A stretch of DNA of 64,000 bases, taken from NCBI GenBank assembly GCA_019054805.1, contig JAHQIY010000013.1, positions 868,001 to 932,000 of the forward strand. The letters are read 5' to 3'. The notes beneath the pieces were generated by a model. The model was not told where the DNA came from. It searched no databases and saw nothing but the letters and a program-made list of their open reading frames with translations. This DNA comes from Brachionus manjavacas. Its lineage: Eukaryota > Rotifera > Eurotatoria > Ploima > Brachionidae. Positions 44,505-58,722 of the stretch are shown piece by piece; position 1 is the first letter of the stretch, and each line of letters starts with the position of its first letter. The translations under genes and the position numbers were made by a program.

Positions 44505-45050
44505 ATTTATGAGTTTTACCAGCCTCCATCATTTTTTATTACAATCTTAATTACCTGTTTTAGCCGATTTATGTATTTCATACATTTTTCTTTCGCTAAG
44601 AGTTTTTGGAAATCATTAGTTTTTGAAGAAACTTCTGTCTTTGTAATACAGTCCGATTTTCTTATAAAGACTTTCATCTCATTCCAAACCATCTCAATAG
44701 GGTTCAGATCGAGTGAATGAGGAGGTGAACGAATCTTATTAATTTTTAATTAATTAAAGCTTTGTGAGTATTTTTTTTGAAAAGTTGGCAAAAAGTCAAA
44801 AGTCCCAAGTAAAAGAAAAGAAGAGTCAGACTTTTTTTTGTTAAATTTAATCCATGACAAATAATTATTGACCAACACTTTCTTTTTGACTTCATATTTT
44901 TTTACCTATCTAATTAATTGGTGTCCAAAAAACACATACACTCATAAGATTTATGTTTAGGGTTATTATCTTGGTGAAGAACAAAGTTATAATGGAAGTT
45001 ATCTGCACAGAAGGCTAATTAATGATCAGAAAATATTTCGTTATACATTT
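44505..45050 (-). pseudogene. Tc1/mariner-like transposase relic, split by a GACTT-type repeat
   Basis: The minus strand reads NFHYNFVLHQDNNPKHKS near 44990-44930 (the QDNxPKH block) and SPPHSLDLNPIEMVWNEM near 44730-44680 (PPxSPDLNPIExVW block with the third catalytic acid region), then KYINRLKQVIKIVIKNDGGW. Between the two blocks about 130 bp of AAAGTCAAAAGTCCCAAGT-type repeat intrudes. Stops and shifts abound. Confidence 0.75.
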
Positions 45051-46430
45051 TATCATTTTTAATTGCAAAAAAAGTTTTGTTATTTTTAAAATCATCTTTT
45101 GGCCAAAAAAATCGGTAATTTATTAATATTTACATTAATTAAGAAAACATGACAAAAAATTACATATTATTACATCAAATTGTGTAATTTTACGTAAAAA
45201 GATGAAAAAATGTAATAAAGTGTAGTGTTTTTGTTTCAAAGTTTTTTTTATAAAATTCAAATATTTTTTTTAATTTTCCACTTTTTCCTTTAAAATCCGG
45301 CTTTTTTTCGCCGCAAGCGTTTTCTGCTAAACTAACTTAAACTGGTGTAATCTTACGTAAAATTACGTAAGAATTACATTTTTGAAAATTCTCATTGCTA
45401 TTAAGTTCTACGAAGACAATAAGTTTAGTAAAAATTACCACAAATTTGTTTAATTAAACTTTCAATACAAATTGAGATCCAGTTTTATCTACTACCCAAA
45501 TGGTTGTACTGGTAGAAAAAAAATTAATTTTTTTGTAGATTTTTTTATTAGTTTTCTTGTACTAAATATGTTTTTTTTTTATTAAATAAAATGGAAAAAA
45601 TAAAATGTTTTTGTTTTTTTTACTTTTTAAGTTTATTTTAAATAAAAAAATTTTAACAATTTTACCTTTTTTTTTATTTTTTTTTTGGGAATTTATTAAT
45701 GCTGTGGAATTTTTTCTAATAATATTGTGCACAAATATTAAGAGTCTTTATATTTTTATATTCTTTTTTACTTTCATTGCCGAATCTAGCGTAATAATGA
45801 AATAAATAAATAAAAATATTTGTATTTGTAGTTTGTGTTCAACTTCACATACCATATCTAGTGACAAACTTATAAAAATATCTTCAAAACTTTTTGATTA
45901 ATAATTTCTTTCTGAATTTTACTTCATTTAAACCAAGTAATTTGTTGCTTCAATTGCATTATTCATGCTAAGATAAAAGTTATTGATGCCTCCAATTAAT
46001 AATTTTTCTTTTAAAGCATTAAGTTGAACTTTATTTTTTAACTTCTTTTTGAAATAAATTTTATCACTGGTTCTTAAATTTAGAGCTTTAAAATTCAACT
46101 TAAATAAAAGTATCTTCAAACTTATCCAGCCAACTTATATTGAAATTTTATAAGCAAATTATTAAAAAATATTTTGAAAATTTGAAAATAGACAATGAGT
46201 TTTTGTGCGAATTTTTTAACCTTTGAAGTTTTTAGAAATTTTCAGCTTCATTAAGAAATAACTATTGCTTGAAAAATCTATGAATTTTTTATATTATTCT
46301 TTGATTCTTGAATAAAATTGAACTTAAAAGAGTATTATTGAAAATTAGCTTTCTTTAATTTTTTTTTATTTAAAAAAGTACTTTCTTAAACAATTAAGTT
46401 TTTGGATTAATAAAAAAAAAGAATTCTTTT
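45051..46430. other. AT-rich intergenic stretch with TTACGTAA-type words
   Basis: No gene seen. Between 45120 and 45400 the words ACATTAATT, TTACGTAAAATTACGTAA and TTACATTTTT recur, as an old self-complementary repeat. Confidence 0.35.
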
Positions 46431-46507
46431 TTTAAAAAAATAAAAAAAATAAATGTTTTCTTAACAGCATCTTCGTACTTGGCAGCACATTGGAGCATAT
46501 TGGATTT

Positions 46508-46570
46508 GTGGCATTACAGGCATCACTGGCATAACTGGCATCATTGGCATCATTGGAGCTACAGCCATTG
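46508..46570. repeat. Short 9-bp minisatellite
   Basis: Repeats of GGCATCATT / GGCATAACT / GGCATCACT run through the minus-strand frame 46677-46432, giving SNDANDASYASDACNATN. I do not regard that frame as a supported gene. Confidence 0.6.
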
Positions 46571-46679
46571 GTTGACAGCATTGGTTTCTTCGGCGGCACA
46601 TCTTTTAATTGATAATGTTGAAAATTAATAAATAGTTGTTTTTGATATTTTTGATAATTTTGAAGTTGATTTTTCACAA

Positions 46680-48450
46680 GTCTGTCTCCCTATTTATAAG
46701 AAATAGTACGCTACATTAGTTTCGCTAGAGTAATTATAATGTTTTCAATTATATTTCTCAAGAATTTTATCTTCATCTAATATATTCTATAAACGAAAAA
46801 CAAACACTTCTAAATGCATCAACCAATTTTTCATATTTTTAATTTGAACGCCTCTGTTGACATTTCTTCCAAATCAAAAAACCTGAGTAAATAAACTGCA
46901 TTAGATTCAATTACTTTACCACTGCAAATATCTTTGTTGAACTTCAACTAAAATCAGCTCTTTAATTTAAATTCAAATTTAAATTTAGGCCTTTTTGAAT
47001 TTAAAAATAATCAAAAACTTCTTTGATTTAATTTTTCCGAATAATGGGTGTCATTCGAAAACAATTTTTTAACTAAAAGTAAGAAGCGATAAATTTATTT
47101 TTTAGGCTTTACAAATTTTTAAAGTTATCTGAAGAAAAATATATTTCAAATCATGTTCAGCAGAGATTTTCTGATGTCGTAACAGAACCATCATTAGTTT
47201 AATTTAAAACAACATTTTTTGATGAAGAATCTTGTTTTAATGAATGGGATTTATTTGGCTTTGGGCTCATCGGTGACTTATCAGTTACTCGGAAACCTGA
47301 GATTGATTTTAAATATTGATTGATAATTTAAATTATTTTGCAAAGATTTTTAGAATAAAACAGTAATTTATTTATTTATTTAAAATTTTAAATTCAGTAA
47401 TAAAAGATTTGTATTAATTTAGTTATGTAATATTAAATTTTTACATTTAGAATTGTCTAACTTTTTTCTTTTATTTAATAGAATTTGTTTTGGTATCTGT
47501 CTTTCCCAAGCTGGATAAAAAGTTTATGATCAAAGAAATAAAAGTCAAAAATAAATAGTCAAGTGATTCATTTTGGAAAAAAGTTCCAACATATTATGGA
47601 ATTTTTTTTAGAAAAAAAATCAAATCTAATTTGAATTTAAAAATAAAAATACTTTTGTAGATTTCATGCTTAAAAATAAAAAAGATCTAAACACCTTGTG
47701 AAAGCTTTTCAAAACTTTGAACAGGGAAAAGATTTTTATCTGAATAATTATGTTTGTATATAGCAAATATTTTAGCTAAAAACAAGTTTTCGATCCTTTC
47801 GATTAGTCTCAGAAAACTAAGCATCATTATGATTTAATTTAATAATCGATTTAAAAAAACCACTTCAAATTTTTACATTTAAAGATACTTTAAAAATTTT
47901 TTTCTTAATTTTTACTTTTTTAACTTAATCTTTTAGATTTTTGACTTTTTGATTTTCCTCATAATTTCGCTTATTTACGCTTTATTGCGTGAATTTCATA
48001 AATTCAATTTTTCACCGCCTCAAAAATTTTCTATCAAGTTATTTTTTCTTTTTCTGTTCAATTTAATCCTGAATATTTAAATTCTTGAGTCTTATAAATG
48101 ATAAAAGTATGCAAGTTTAGAACAAAAGCTGCATACAAACTTTGAGTTTGAATAAATATTTCTTTTGAATTAAAAATCACTCAATCAAATAAAAAATCTA
48201 AATTAGCTCATTGTCATCGATACCTTTAAGGATACATCAATCAGGTAGTGCATTTATGTAAAAATTTTGATTAAAAAAGGCGAATTTAAAAAAATTAAAT
48301 TTTACTAAAACTTACGTAAATTTTGGCAAATTTTTTTTAAATTAATTTTTAAAAAAATCTTTGTTTTTAAAATAACGTCAAAATTCTTCAATATTGTGAA
48401 CATTTTTTTGTTACATTAATTTACGAAAAATATTGAAATTTTACCATTTA
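46680..48450. other. AT-rich intergenic stretch, no gene seen
   Basis: I found no coding pattern or clear repeat border on either strand. Confidence 0.35.
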
Positions 48451-48453
48451 AGC

Positions 48454-48660
48454 AGAGTTGCTTAAAAGTCCCAAAAAAAGTTCAAGTCCAAATTTTTTTT
48501 TTAAATTGCTAGATCAGGCTTCATATCAAAAAATCTCTTGGGTTGTCTAATACAACAGATTTGCCAAATATCAGAATTTTTTCGCAATTTTAGCATAAAT
48601 GTCTTCACAATATTCAAAATTTAAAGTCCGGACTTGGACTTTAAAAAAAAAAAAATTTAA
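48454..48660 (+). repeat. Half of a MITE starting with CAGAGTTG
   Basis: CAGAGTTGCTTAAAAGTCCC, then AAGTTCAAGTCC, CTAGATCAGGCTTCATATCA and GGGTTGTCTAAT. It is the inverted counterpart of 28830-29003. A matching opposite end, TGACTTTTGAGCAACTCT, lies at 49740-49757, so one 1.3-kb element is possible. Confidence 0.6.
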
Positions 48661-49111
48661 AGGAAAAAAAATATTTAAATGCCAATAAATTGATTTATTT
48701 TAAACAAATTTTATGCTAACTTAGAATTGAAAAATAAAAATTTTAAAATTAAAACCATTTGATTCAAATTAAAAGCAATCAAAGAATTTTAACAGTTGAA
48801 AAACTTAAATTTAAAATCTCAAAAAAATAATTCTAATTAGAATAGATGATTTTATTTGATTATTAAAAATTGTTTGTTAATTAAAATTTTTATTTGCTGA
48901 ATTTAGTGGAACATATTTTGTTTCTTGCTGTTTGATGATCAAAGTTAAAAAGCTTTATTTTGTCAATTTAGATTAATGAAAAATAATTTTGTTTTTGTAA
49001 TTTTTGGAAGGTTTGTATGAAAATTCACTTGAAATTAAAATTTGAAATTTATATTATTTACATTCAGTAAATGTAAATAAAATAAATAATCCATTCATAA
49101 TATAATTTCAA

Positions 49112-49670
49112 TTAAAAGAGTTTATCTTTGGATATTAAAATGAATATTTTAATTAATTAAGATAATTTTGATGTGACAATCTTTACATGTTGTTCCGACT
49201 TTTTAAAAAAATAATTAGTCATTGTATTGACTTGTAACTTAGAAACAAATCTGGTGTTGATTTAAAAATAAACAAAACATTTTCAACTAATTTTAAAAGT
49301 TGATTAAATTTAAATTTATAAACTGATTTTTTGTAAAGTTTATTTTAAATATTTTATTTCAAAAGAATTGCTAGGAAAGTTCGGTCTTTTTATTCTATTA
49401 ATTATTTGGGATTTAATATTTGAATATTATAAATTTGATTTTGCATACTAAATACATGTACTTTTGAAATTAAAAATTAAAAATAAACTTTACAAAAAAT
49501 CATTTTATAAATTCAAATTTTAAAATCGACTTTTAAATTATTTGAAATTTTTGTATTGTTTTTTAAATTTTTAAATTATGTTAAGAATTTTAGATTAAAA
49601 TTATTTAAATTATTTCAAATATTTATTTTAATTTCCAAAGATAAACTCTTTGAATTGAAATTTAATGGAT
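49112..49670. repeat. Large AT-rich palindrome, about 560 bp
   Basis: Left arm words AGAGTTTATCTTTGGA, GTAAAGTTTATTTTAA and TTTATAAACTGATTTTTTGT reappear as reverse complements in the right arm (TCCAAAGATAAACTCTTT, AATAAACTTTACAAAAAATC). The centre is near 49390. The left arm contains a GACTTG-type insertion (about 49215-49255). Confidence 0.65.
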
Positions 49671-50166
49671 CATTAACTTCATGATGCCGTTCCAGCTAGT
49701 TGTTGTGGCGGTCACCTCAATTTACTTGAATTGGCTTTTATGACTTTTGAGCAACTCTAGTTTCGTTCAAAGTAAACAAGTCCAGTTTTTCATTATTAAT
49801 TTTTTTTTCACTCATATTTGATTTTTATTTAAAATTTTGAATAAAATTAATTTTTTGTTTTTTTTTTTGGATAAATTTGGCGTATCGATTTTAATCAGCC
49901 ATAATTAAATTACTTTATCTATGATGATAAAGTTATAAGGATAAAATAACAGTTGAAATATCAATGAATTTTTTTTTAAGTTTTTTTCAAATTTATTAGT
50001 TATGATTCAACAAAATTGGAAAATATTTTATTTTGCTTTAATAATATTAATAAAGCTACAGAAGACTAACCGGTATCGTACCAAATTGTCATAAATTGTA
50101 AACAAAAAAAATTAATTTCTTTGTTATTTTTTTCCTTATTCACTCCTTGTAGAGCATACGGTTTCT

Positions 50167-50524
50167 GGGGGTTGTGAAGTTCGTTTCAATTCGATCATTT
50201 CAATTCAGAAAAATTTGAATAACTTTTTTACTAAAAGAGATAATTCAGTTCTGTAAAATGCTTCATTATAAGCAAATTTGCTTAATGCAGTAAAATAAGT
50301 CTGCAAAATACTCTGCAATTTTCTGCATTTTGCACCCCATTAAAAAGTATTCCAATCAAGTGTGCAATTACATTGCAGAGTTTTTGCATATATATATTTT
50401 TGGATTAAGCAAAGTTGCTTAACCATTAAGCAATTTACAGAACTAAATTATCTCTTTAAGTAAAAAAGTTATTCAAGTTTTTCTGAATTGAAATGATCGA
50501 ATTGAAACGAACTTCACAACCCCC
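50167..50524. mobile_element. Foldback element, 358 bp, with target duplication
   Basis: Ends GGGGGTTGTGAAGTTCGTTT and its reverse complement; the arms (about 125 bp each) are nearly perfect. The target GGTTTCT is present on both sides (50160-50166 and 50525-50531), or 8 bp if the shared C is counted. An 8-bp duplication and G-rich tip would suit a hAT-derived element, which is an inference. No open frame. Confidence 0.88.
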
Positions 50525-51136
50525 GGTTTCTGTTTTTATTCTTTGTTCCAAAATTCACATAACCAATGTTTGTGCATATTGAAAACAGTTTTCAGTGAGT
50601 TTCTTGGACATTTTAATTTTTCAAAAAAAATAATATAATTTTAATTTAAATCTTGTTTTAATTGTTCAGAAAAAAGAAATCTTCAAATAATTTTTTTTTT
50701 CATTTAGAATTTTCTTTTGAAAAATAAAACAACTAAAATGAAAGATTTTGAATTTATATTCACATGATATATTTTAAATACTAAAAAAAATAAAAATGAT
50801 GTTTAAATTTGAGTTTTTTAGCAAAAGCTTAGAAAATCTTATCAAAAAACTAGATAAAAATACAAAGATAAATTGAAAATTTTTTCGAAAAATTGCTATT
50901 TGTTATTGGAATGAATTTAGAATTGATAAAAAACTATAAAAAATTTTCGATATCGTAAAAGTGTGTCATAACTCTTAATGTTCTTAAAGATTTTGTCTAT
51001 ATCACTTCTTATAAAATAAATCTAAGCAATAAGTTGCTAGGTTTCTGATTTAAAACATTTCGTTAGCTTGAATAAACAAAATATTTCTATTTAAATACAT
51101 AAAAAACTTCATATGTTAAAGTATCAGTCCTAAATA

Positions 51137-51340
51137 GTGAGAAAAAATCTACATGGTCGTACAAAAACTGTTAGATTTCTTCAAATTTTGGATGAAAACA
51201 CAATTGTAAATGAAAGAGCTGACAAAATATTAAAGTTTAGAACATCGAAAAATATCTGTGTACTAAAACACTTCAAGGGAATAAAAATTGTGTTCAAAGC
51301 CGTAAAATTCTGGATAAAAACACAATTCTAAATAAAAATA
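51137..51340 (+). pseudogene. WD40-like relic (plus strand)
   Basis: The frame reads TVRFLQILDENTIVNERADK, then ILKFRTSKNICVLKHFKG. This resembles one and a half WD40 blades (SLQILDENTIVSGSADKTIKFW pattern) with the GS and W residues replaced. It is only weakly recognisable alone, but a clearer WD40 relic lies in the opposite orientation 140 bp away. Confidence 0.45.
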
Positions 51341-51479
51341 CTGTCGAAACTTAATAATTTAATTAATTCAATAAAGTTAAATTAGTATTGACACTGTAGA
51401 ATGTAATAAAATTAAAATTATAAAATCATCAAAAACACTGGAATGGAAAAATTGTTTAAGTTTAATCTAAATTTGCACT

Positions 51480-51850
51480 TACAATTGTGTTTTCATTAGG
51501 ATTAGAAGAAAAACAGCCTAATTTTTATGCCCTTGAATTGTTTTTCTACAGTGATCTTTATCAATGTTCCAAACTTTTATAGTCTTATCACAACTTCACG
51601 ATTCAATTATGTTTTTATCCAAAATTGAAAGCAAACAACAGAAAGTGTATGACCATGGAGAATTTTGAAACAGTGATCTTTAACGATGTTCAAAGCTTAA
51701 CAGTCTTTTCAACACTTCCAGTTTCTATTGTGTTCATATCTAAAATTGCAAGACACCAAACAGAATGTGTATGCCCTTGAAATGTTTTTGTGCAAATGCC
51801 TTTATCAATGTTCCAAAGTTTAATTGCTTTATCCCAACTTACAGAAAGTT
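51480..51850 (-). pseudogene. WD40-repeat relic (minus strand)
   Basis: From the right end, minus strand: SWDKAIKLWNIDKGICTKTF, QGHTHSVWCLAILDMNTIET and GSVEKTVKL then stop, then two further blades broken by shifts (VKL, NIDKDHCRKTIQGH). The IDKGICTKTF core is the same as in the relic at 8985-9290, so both derive from one WD40 family. Confidence 0.7.
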
Positions 51851-52849
51851 TATCGGTTTAAATTATTAATTATTATTTCATTAACAATAAAGCCTTTATC
51901 TTTTTGTTTTTATTTATAAATTCATATTCGATTTGATTTGACATTTAAAAAAAATCCAAAATAGATTGGTATTTTTTTTAAATATCTTCACTTGACTTTT
52001 TAATTGAGTCTACTTATGAATGATTATTTTTATGAAATAAAAAAAAATTTCTTTAAAAATTATTTGAAAACCTTTTGTTTCGATTGAAAAATAAAAGATT
52101 TTATAATGTAAAAATTAATCTTCTAATGTTTTATTTTTTCAGGAAAAATTTCTCAGCAATATTTTTAATTTAGACTCTAAAAATTTTTGACTTTAATTTT
52201 CACTTTTTCTTTATTACTCTTTGATAGTTTATTTTTTTTACGAGTAGAACAATCAGAAACTTTTATGTCAATTTTTCCCTTTAAAAAATTTTAAAAAATT
52301 TAAAAAATTGTTCTCAATCCATTGATAAAATCGATTTTTAGATTTAAATTTATATTCTTTGTAGAATTTATTTTGATTTTTTTTTCCAAAAATACTGGTA
52401 CGAAAGATCGATTTTTTAATTTTATTTAATAACGAATTTAATATTTTAATTCTGTTTTTAAATTTAATTTTGAAAAATGATGTATCGATCTATCATTCGA
52501 AGTTTCATTACCACTCAAGACAAGAAGGCTTTAGGGTATGGGTTATTCATGAGTCTAGAACATGCCAAAAAAGTTATTTGACAAAAATAATTACAAATAA
52601 AAATTGCTTGTTTCATTAATGATATTTTTAAATTTAAACAATTAATAACATTTTCAAGTCTAAAGTCATATAGATAAAGGAATATATAAATAATACTAAA
52701 TTACTTCTTAAAAAAAATTTCGACGAAATTTTGATTTTGCGGGTTTTAAATAAAAATTTTGAATAAAAAAAGTACAATAGTTCTTGTTTTATAAAATGCA
52801 CCATTTGGGTGCTTACTTAATGATCTTATCACTTCATTTTGTGCCAATT

Positions 52850-53440
52850 CACAACATGAAGGACTTGAAAGAGCCAAGGTTTCATACTGATCTTAACTTG
52901 ATTGAATTAATTTGTAATTTTGATAAAGAGGATCTTAAAAAATCAATATTTAGATCATTCTCAGAATCAAACTCATCATTTAGATCTGATTATCACAGAT
53001 CACAAACTTAAAAAGATGACAAAGATCACATTTTTATTGAACATGAAGATCACATGGTCGACAAGACCCAAATGATGACCATAAAAAGTAAAGTACAATA
53101 TTGTAGGTATTTTTGCAAACTCTTAAAAAACTTTACAATTTTCTGTAAAAGTCCACTATGAAAAAAAAATTTTCTTTTTCACATTTTCTATCTTTTAGAT
53201 AAAGAGTTATAAAGGTAAAATCTAGAATCCACTATAAAAATTGATCCGGTAGAGTATTGGAAAAAATTGGCAAAGATTTTAATTTTTTATTAGATTTTCA
53301 TTAGCGTTTTTTGTACTCCTCCAACTTCAGTTTTATCAGAAAAACTTTTTTCTTGTGTCGGGTTTAGTGTAAGGGACATTCGTAATAAAAGTCCAGAAAA
53401 TTTTAGAAGAGTTGTGTTGACTGATCGAAATCTGACATAG
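52850..53440 (+). pseudogene. hAT transposase C-terminal relic
   Basis: The frame at 53315-53440 reads TPPTSVLSEKLFSCVGFSV, RDIRNKSPENFRRVVLTDRN, the hAT dimerisation motif (P-[AP]-[ST]-S-x-x-S-E-[RK]-x-F-S). YWKKLAKIL just before it fits WWK..... A segment near 52850 (MKDLKEPRFHTDLNLIEL) may be the earlier LDPRFK block. Most of the catalytic part is gone. Confidence 0.75.
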
Positions 53441-53884
53441 ATATTAGTATCCAAATAGCGTCAAAACTCAATTTTATTTTTTGAATATTTTTCAGTTCAA
53501 ATTTTTGTTAAATTTTTTTAATTTCAATTATTTGTTCAATAATTTATTTTTTTCAAATTTAAATTCAAATCATTTGAAGATTAAATTTTTTAATTAAAAT
53601 GAAATTTAAAAAATTTGTATTTTTGGTGGAATTTCTTGTTCGGTTTTTGAATGCGGTTTATTTCAGATTGAGCTCATCAATTATGAAACTATGAGTTTAT
53701 CGCACAATATTAATGTTTGAATTGCACAATAAAAATATGAATTATGAAAATAGAAAATTAATATCTCAACTGAATTGCACAATATTAAATGAACAACATT
53801 TTTTATTATTTATACAATAATTTTGATTAATTGTGCAATTTCAAATGGCAACCCAATCTGAATTACAGCCAGAGTAAGCTTGTC

Positions 53885-54060
53885 TGATTTAAGTTGTACT
53901 TGCAGTGTTTATATAGATAGAGCCACTTGTGCTTATTTGGTTTACCTAAGTAATTTTTTTGAGCTCGATTTGAGATACTATAATGGTGTTACTAAATTTG
54001 TTTATTTGAAAAAAAGAGGTAGACCAAAAAATGTCACGTCAGCTTTAAATAAAGATTAAT
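53885..54060 (+). pseudogene. MULE-type SWIM-finger relic
   Basis: One open frame reads SCTCSVYIDRATCAYLVYL, then FFELDLRYYNGVTKFVYLKK and RGRPKNVTSALNKD before TAA. This is the C-terminal SWIM finger plus GRPK tail of MULE proteins, with the zinc-binding His changed to Tyr (CAY instead of CxH). Confidence 0.7.
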
Positions 54061-54733
54061 TAGATTTATATACTGTGACAATAATTTTTTGTTTAGTTTT
54101 ATTAATAAATTAAATTGTACAATTCATTATTTTATTTTTGAATGTGAAAAAAATAAAAAAAATTTTGTGATATTAATAAATTTTTTGTGTAATTAATATT
54201 TCCTCATGAAACTATTGATAAATTTGGAAGAAAAAGAGTCTTTGTAGTTATTGTTGTATTTTCCAATTGATGGTATTACTAAGTGATTATTACTTTTTTA
54301 AACTTAAAATTTGGTCACAAAAATTCTTTTACTTTTAGGAGCCTGGTAAAAAAATAAATTAACTCTTAATTATTTTTTTCAAATTATTTAATTTTTTTTT
54401 TATTTTTTTTTAAATAAAAATGAGTCAAATTTATAATAATTTTGTTTAATTTTAATTAATAGATATAATAGAAGAGAGTCTCTTTTTTTGTAGTCCATCT
54501 TCTCCGCTCTTCCTGTTTTTGACACAAACGAGGCGCTCTTTTTCACCAAAGACTAAATTTTTTCATCAAATAAAAAAGCTACTTCTGTTCATGATGCATT
54601 TACTTGTGAAATATTAAGCAAAAAAAGTAATTATTTTTAAATGTGTTTAGTCATTGAGCGATATTGTACACATGCATTACGAATTAATTTTAAAATTTTA
54701 GTTTAAACTCGATTTTAATTTCAATTTTGTTAG

Positions 54734-55691
<958 letters not shown>

Positions 55692-56204
55692 AATATGAAT
55701 TCAAATTTCACCAATTTCTTTTGAAAACTTTCTAAATTATTTTGTAGCATCATGGATCACATTTACACAAAGTGTCTAATCATTTAATCGAATAAAATTT
55801 AGTCAAAATAGAAATGGTTTTTTTGATAAAATTAGAGAAAATACTATCAGGTTTAAAAAATTATCTAACATTAGATATGATATTATTGATTATTTACTAT
55901 TTATTTATTGATACTAATAAATTCTGTGCGGATTGAATTTTGTCTCAAACAGTGGTCCCAGTTAAGCCCTGCTAATTTTTTGAAAAATTTTAAAAAAATT
56001 ATATTTAAATTATATATATATTTTTTACTATTCAAAAATTATTTATTAATCTTTCCCTATGCTGTTTTTTGATAGAATAGATTGTGATCATTGACTCATG
56101 CCAAAAGTTGATCTTAATTTTATCCTGAAACAAAGAAGGAAATTTTTCATAAAAATTATTTAATACAATTAATTTGATTTAATATTTACAGCGCGTAATA
56201 TAAT

Positions 56205-56880
56205 TACAGTGAAGTACGGTAATAACGAAGTCACTGGGGGAATCCAAAAGCAGTTCGTAATAAACGATTTTCGTTATATCCAAATAAGAGAAAAAAATGT
56301 TATTTTTAAAGTTTTTATTAATTTAAAAAGCATAATCTAGTACAATAATTCATAATTCATAAATCAGAAATCAAAAAAATTATTTTTTAAAATAATCCAA
56401 TATTGTTTTTTGTTTGACCATTAAGCCTAAAATTTCGGTTTCAGTGCTTTCCAAATTTTCAATAGACGATTCAAAATTGTGACTAGATTTTGAAAGATGT
56501 TTTCTTAATTGATCAATTAATTTTAAAGCTTGTTGATTTGATATATTTTCGTCCTGAAATGATTCGATAACATATGAAGATTCGTTATCTGATTCGTCAT
56601 CACTTGACTAATTAATAAATTAGTACTTATTCTTTAAAATCAAACAAAAACAAAGAAACCAAAAATATTTTTTTTCCTAACTCCGTTATAAACCTAGAGA
56701 AATTCACTAATATTTGTTAAAAAGTGATTCGTAATAACCGAATTTTCGTAATATCCGAACTTCGTTATATCCAAAAGAAATTACATTGAAAAGATTCTTG
56801 TTCTGCCAAATATAGAATTTATTTTCGTTAAAAACGAATTTTCACTATAAGCGTGTTCGTTATAAACGGACTGTACTGTA
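56205..56880 (-). mobile_element. Pogo/Tigger-like DNA transposon, internally deleted, TA-flanked
   Basis: The ends TACAGTGAAGTACGGTAATA and, reverse-complemented, TACAGTACAGTCCGTTTATA both lead into ATAACGAA, with TA at each tip. The minus strand inside (about 56610-56385) reads SSDDESDNESSYVIESFQDE, NISNQQALKLIDQLRKHL and ENLESTETEILGLM, the acidic region and C-terminal helix of a pogo transposase. Helix-turn-helix and DDE parts are missing. Confidence 0.85.
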
Positions 56881-58722
56881 ATATCCATTTTTTTATTAAA
56901 AAAATACCATAAATTTAATAATACATCCATATATCAAATGAAAAATATTTGTTTTAATGATCTTATAATAAATTGATAAAAATATTATCAGTTTTACTGA
57001 TTTTGTACTTAATTGATTAAAATTATACTTTTTTAAATTAAAAAACACCTAAATTATTCTTTTTGGTTCAAACACTGCAAGTGCAATCATGTTATTACGT
57101 GTTCGTTTAGACTCCACTTACTGGATTTCAGCTCAATTGGCTTGGATTTACAGTGATAAGCTATTTCATTTAATTTTTTTATTTATTCTAATGAACGCCT
57201 TAAAGTCGATGTTAAAAATTTGTTAAAAAAATAAAATAGAGAAAAAATATTTAGTTTGAAAAGTTAATTTTGCTTAATTCACTAATTATTAAGTCTTAAA
57301 AATTTGAGCAATTTCGGACTGTTTTTTTTTTAAATTAAAATTTATTATTTATTTTTAGCAGACTAAAAAACTCGACTAATCATCAAAATGTTTGATTCAA
57401 ATTTTGGAGATAATTTAAACAAAAATATAAAGTATTCCGGGCATCCTGAGTTAAAATTATAACTAGACCTTTAAGTTTTATATTTTAGGTAAAAATAATT
57501 TTAATCTCGATTTCAAAAAAAAATGAAAATAAATTAGATGACATATTTTTAATTACCCTAAAAAATAGAAAACATTAATTAAAAATTTAATAACTAATTT
57601 TTCATAAAAAATTTCCTTCTTAAAAAAAATTAAAAATTTTAAAATATTTTATATTAAATCAAATTGTAAATTCTTATCAATGGCTCTTTGGAGACTAAAA
57701 ATACAAAAATCATGTCTAAAAGAAAAAAAAGCTGGGATGCTGATAAAATTTTTATTGATAACATATCTTTGTTATAACAAAACAAGCTAGACCACAGCAA
57801 TTTTGATAAAAAATAATCTGTTGATATACTAAAGATCCTTTAAATCACTAGCGAGTCATTTAGTTGACTAGCCTCAAATTTTACGGATAAACACTTAAAT
57901 GAAAATGATGAATATATTTATTTGATATTCGTCATTAAAAAAACTAGCTTTTAGGTAAACGTAATTAAAATTTTGAAAAATTATTAGGAAATACTCTTTA
58001 AAAGTTATTTTTACTAATTTTCAAAGGATAAATAAAAATTAAATAAATTAAAATAAAGTTAATATTGAAGAAAAGATCATTTCGAATTAATTATTCTCAA
58101 TTTTTAACAAAATGATTTTGGATTTTTTGGAGGCTCATTTATTTTATATTTTGGGATATTTTTTTTTCCTTCCATTTTTAATTTTACTTAAGCTTTGGCA
58201 TTTTAAAGAAGAAAATTTCTTTTTGAAAATTTAAACCAGTTTTACCAGAAGCTTAATATGAATCACTTCATTTATAAAATAAAATAATAAAAAATTCAAA
58301 TTAGTGATTTTATTATGTTTTGTCCAAATATAACAAAAGGTAGTGAATTTTTTGAAATAATTTCTCCAGAATAAGCGAATTTTACAAGAATATTTTTGTA
58401 TTCTTGAACCAAGGTTTAAAAAAAATTCAAAGGTAAAAATCTCAAACAATGAACTGTTTTTAAATTTCGCTTAAAATAAATAAGCAAAAAATTATGTAAA
58501 TAATCTTTTACGTCATTTTTAAAAAAGGCTATGAATTTTTTTTTTCTAAAATTATAATTTTAGCTTAAATCGATTTTTTAATTCCTAAAAGGAGACTTGC
58601 TCCGATAAAAAGAGTTAAATTGGGTTATGAGCAATAGTTATTTTGAAATTTGAAAACTTTTTTACAAAATTGTCACTAAGCAACTTTAAAATAACTAATT
58701 TATAGATTTTGACAATTTTTAA
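56881..58722. other. AT-rich intergenic stretch, one tail repeat
   Basis: No gene seen. At 57175-57245 a tail repeat (ATGAACGCCTTAAAGTCGAT) matches 33361-33434. At 58575-58610 CCTAAAAGGAGACTTGCTCC may be a decayed LINE family 1 tail. The promoter of the next gene must lie in the last few hundred bases. Confidence 0.4.

Noticed and set aside
46432-46677. Minus-strand frame with Asn/Asp/Ala/Ser repeats
   Set aside because: The repeats follow a 9-bp minisatellite, and there is no start context, splice partner or family match.
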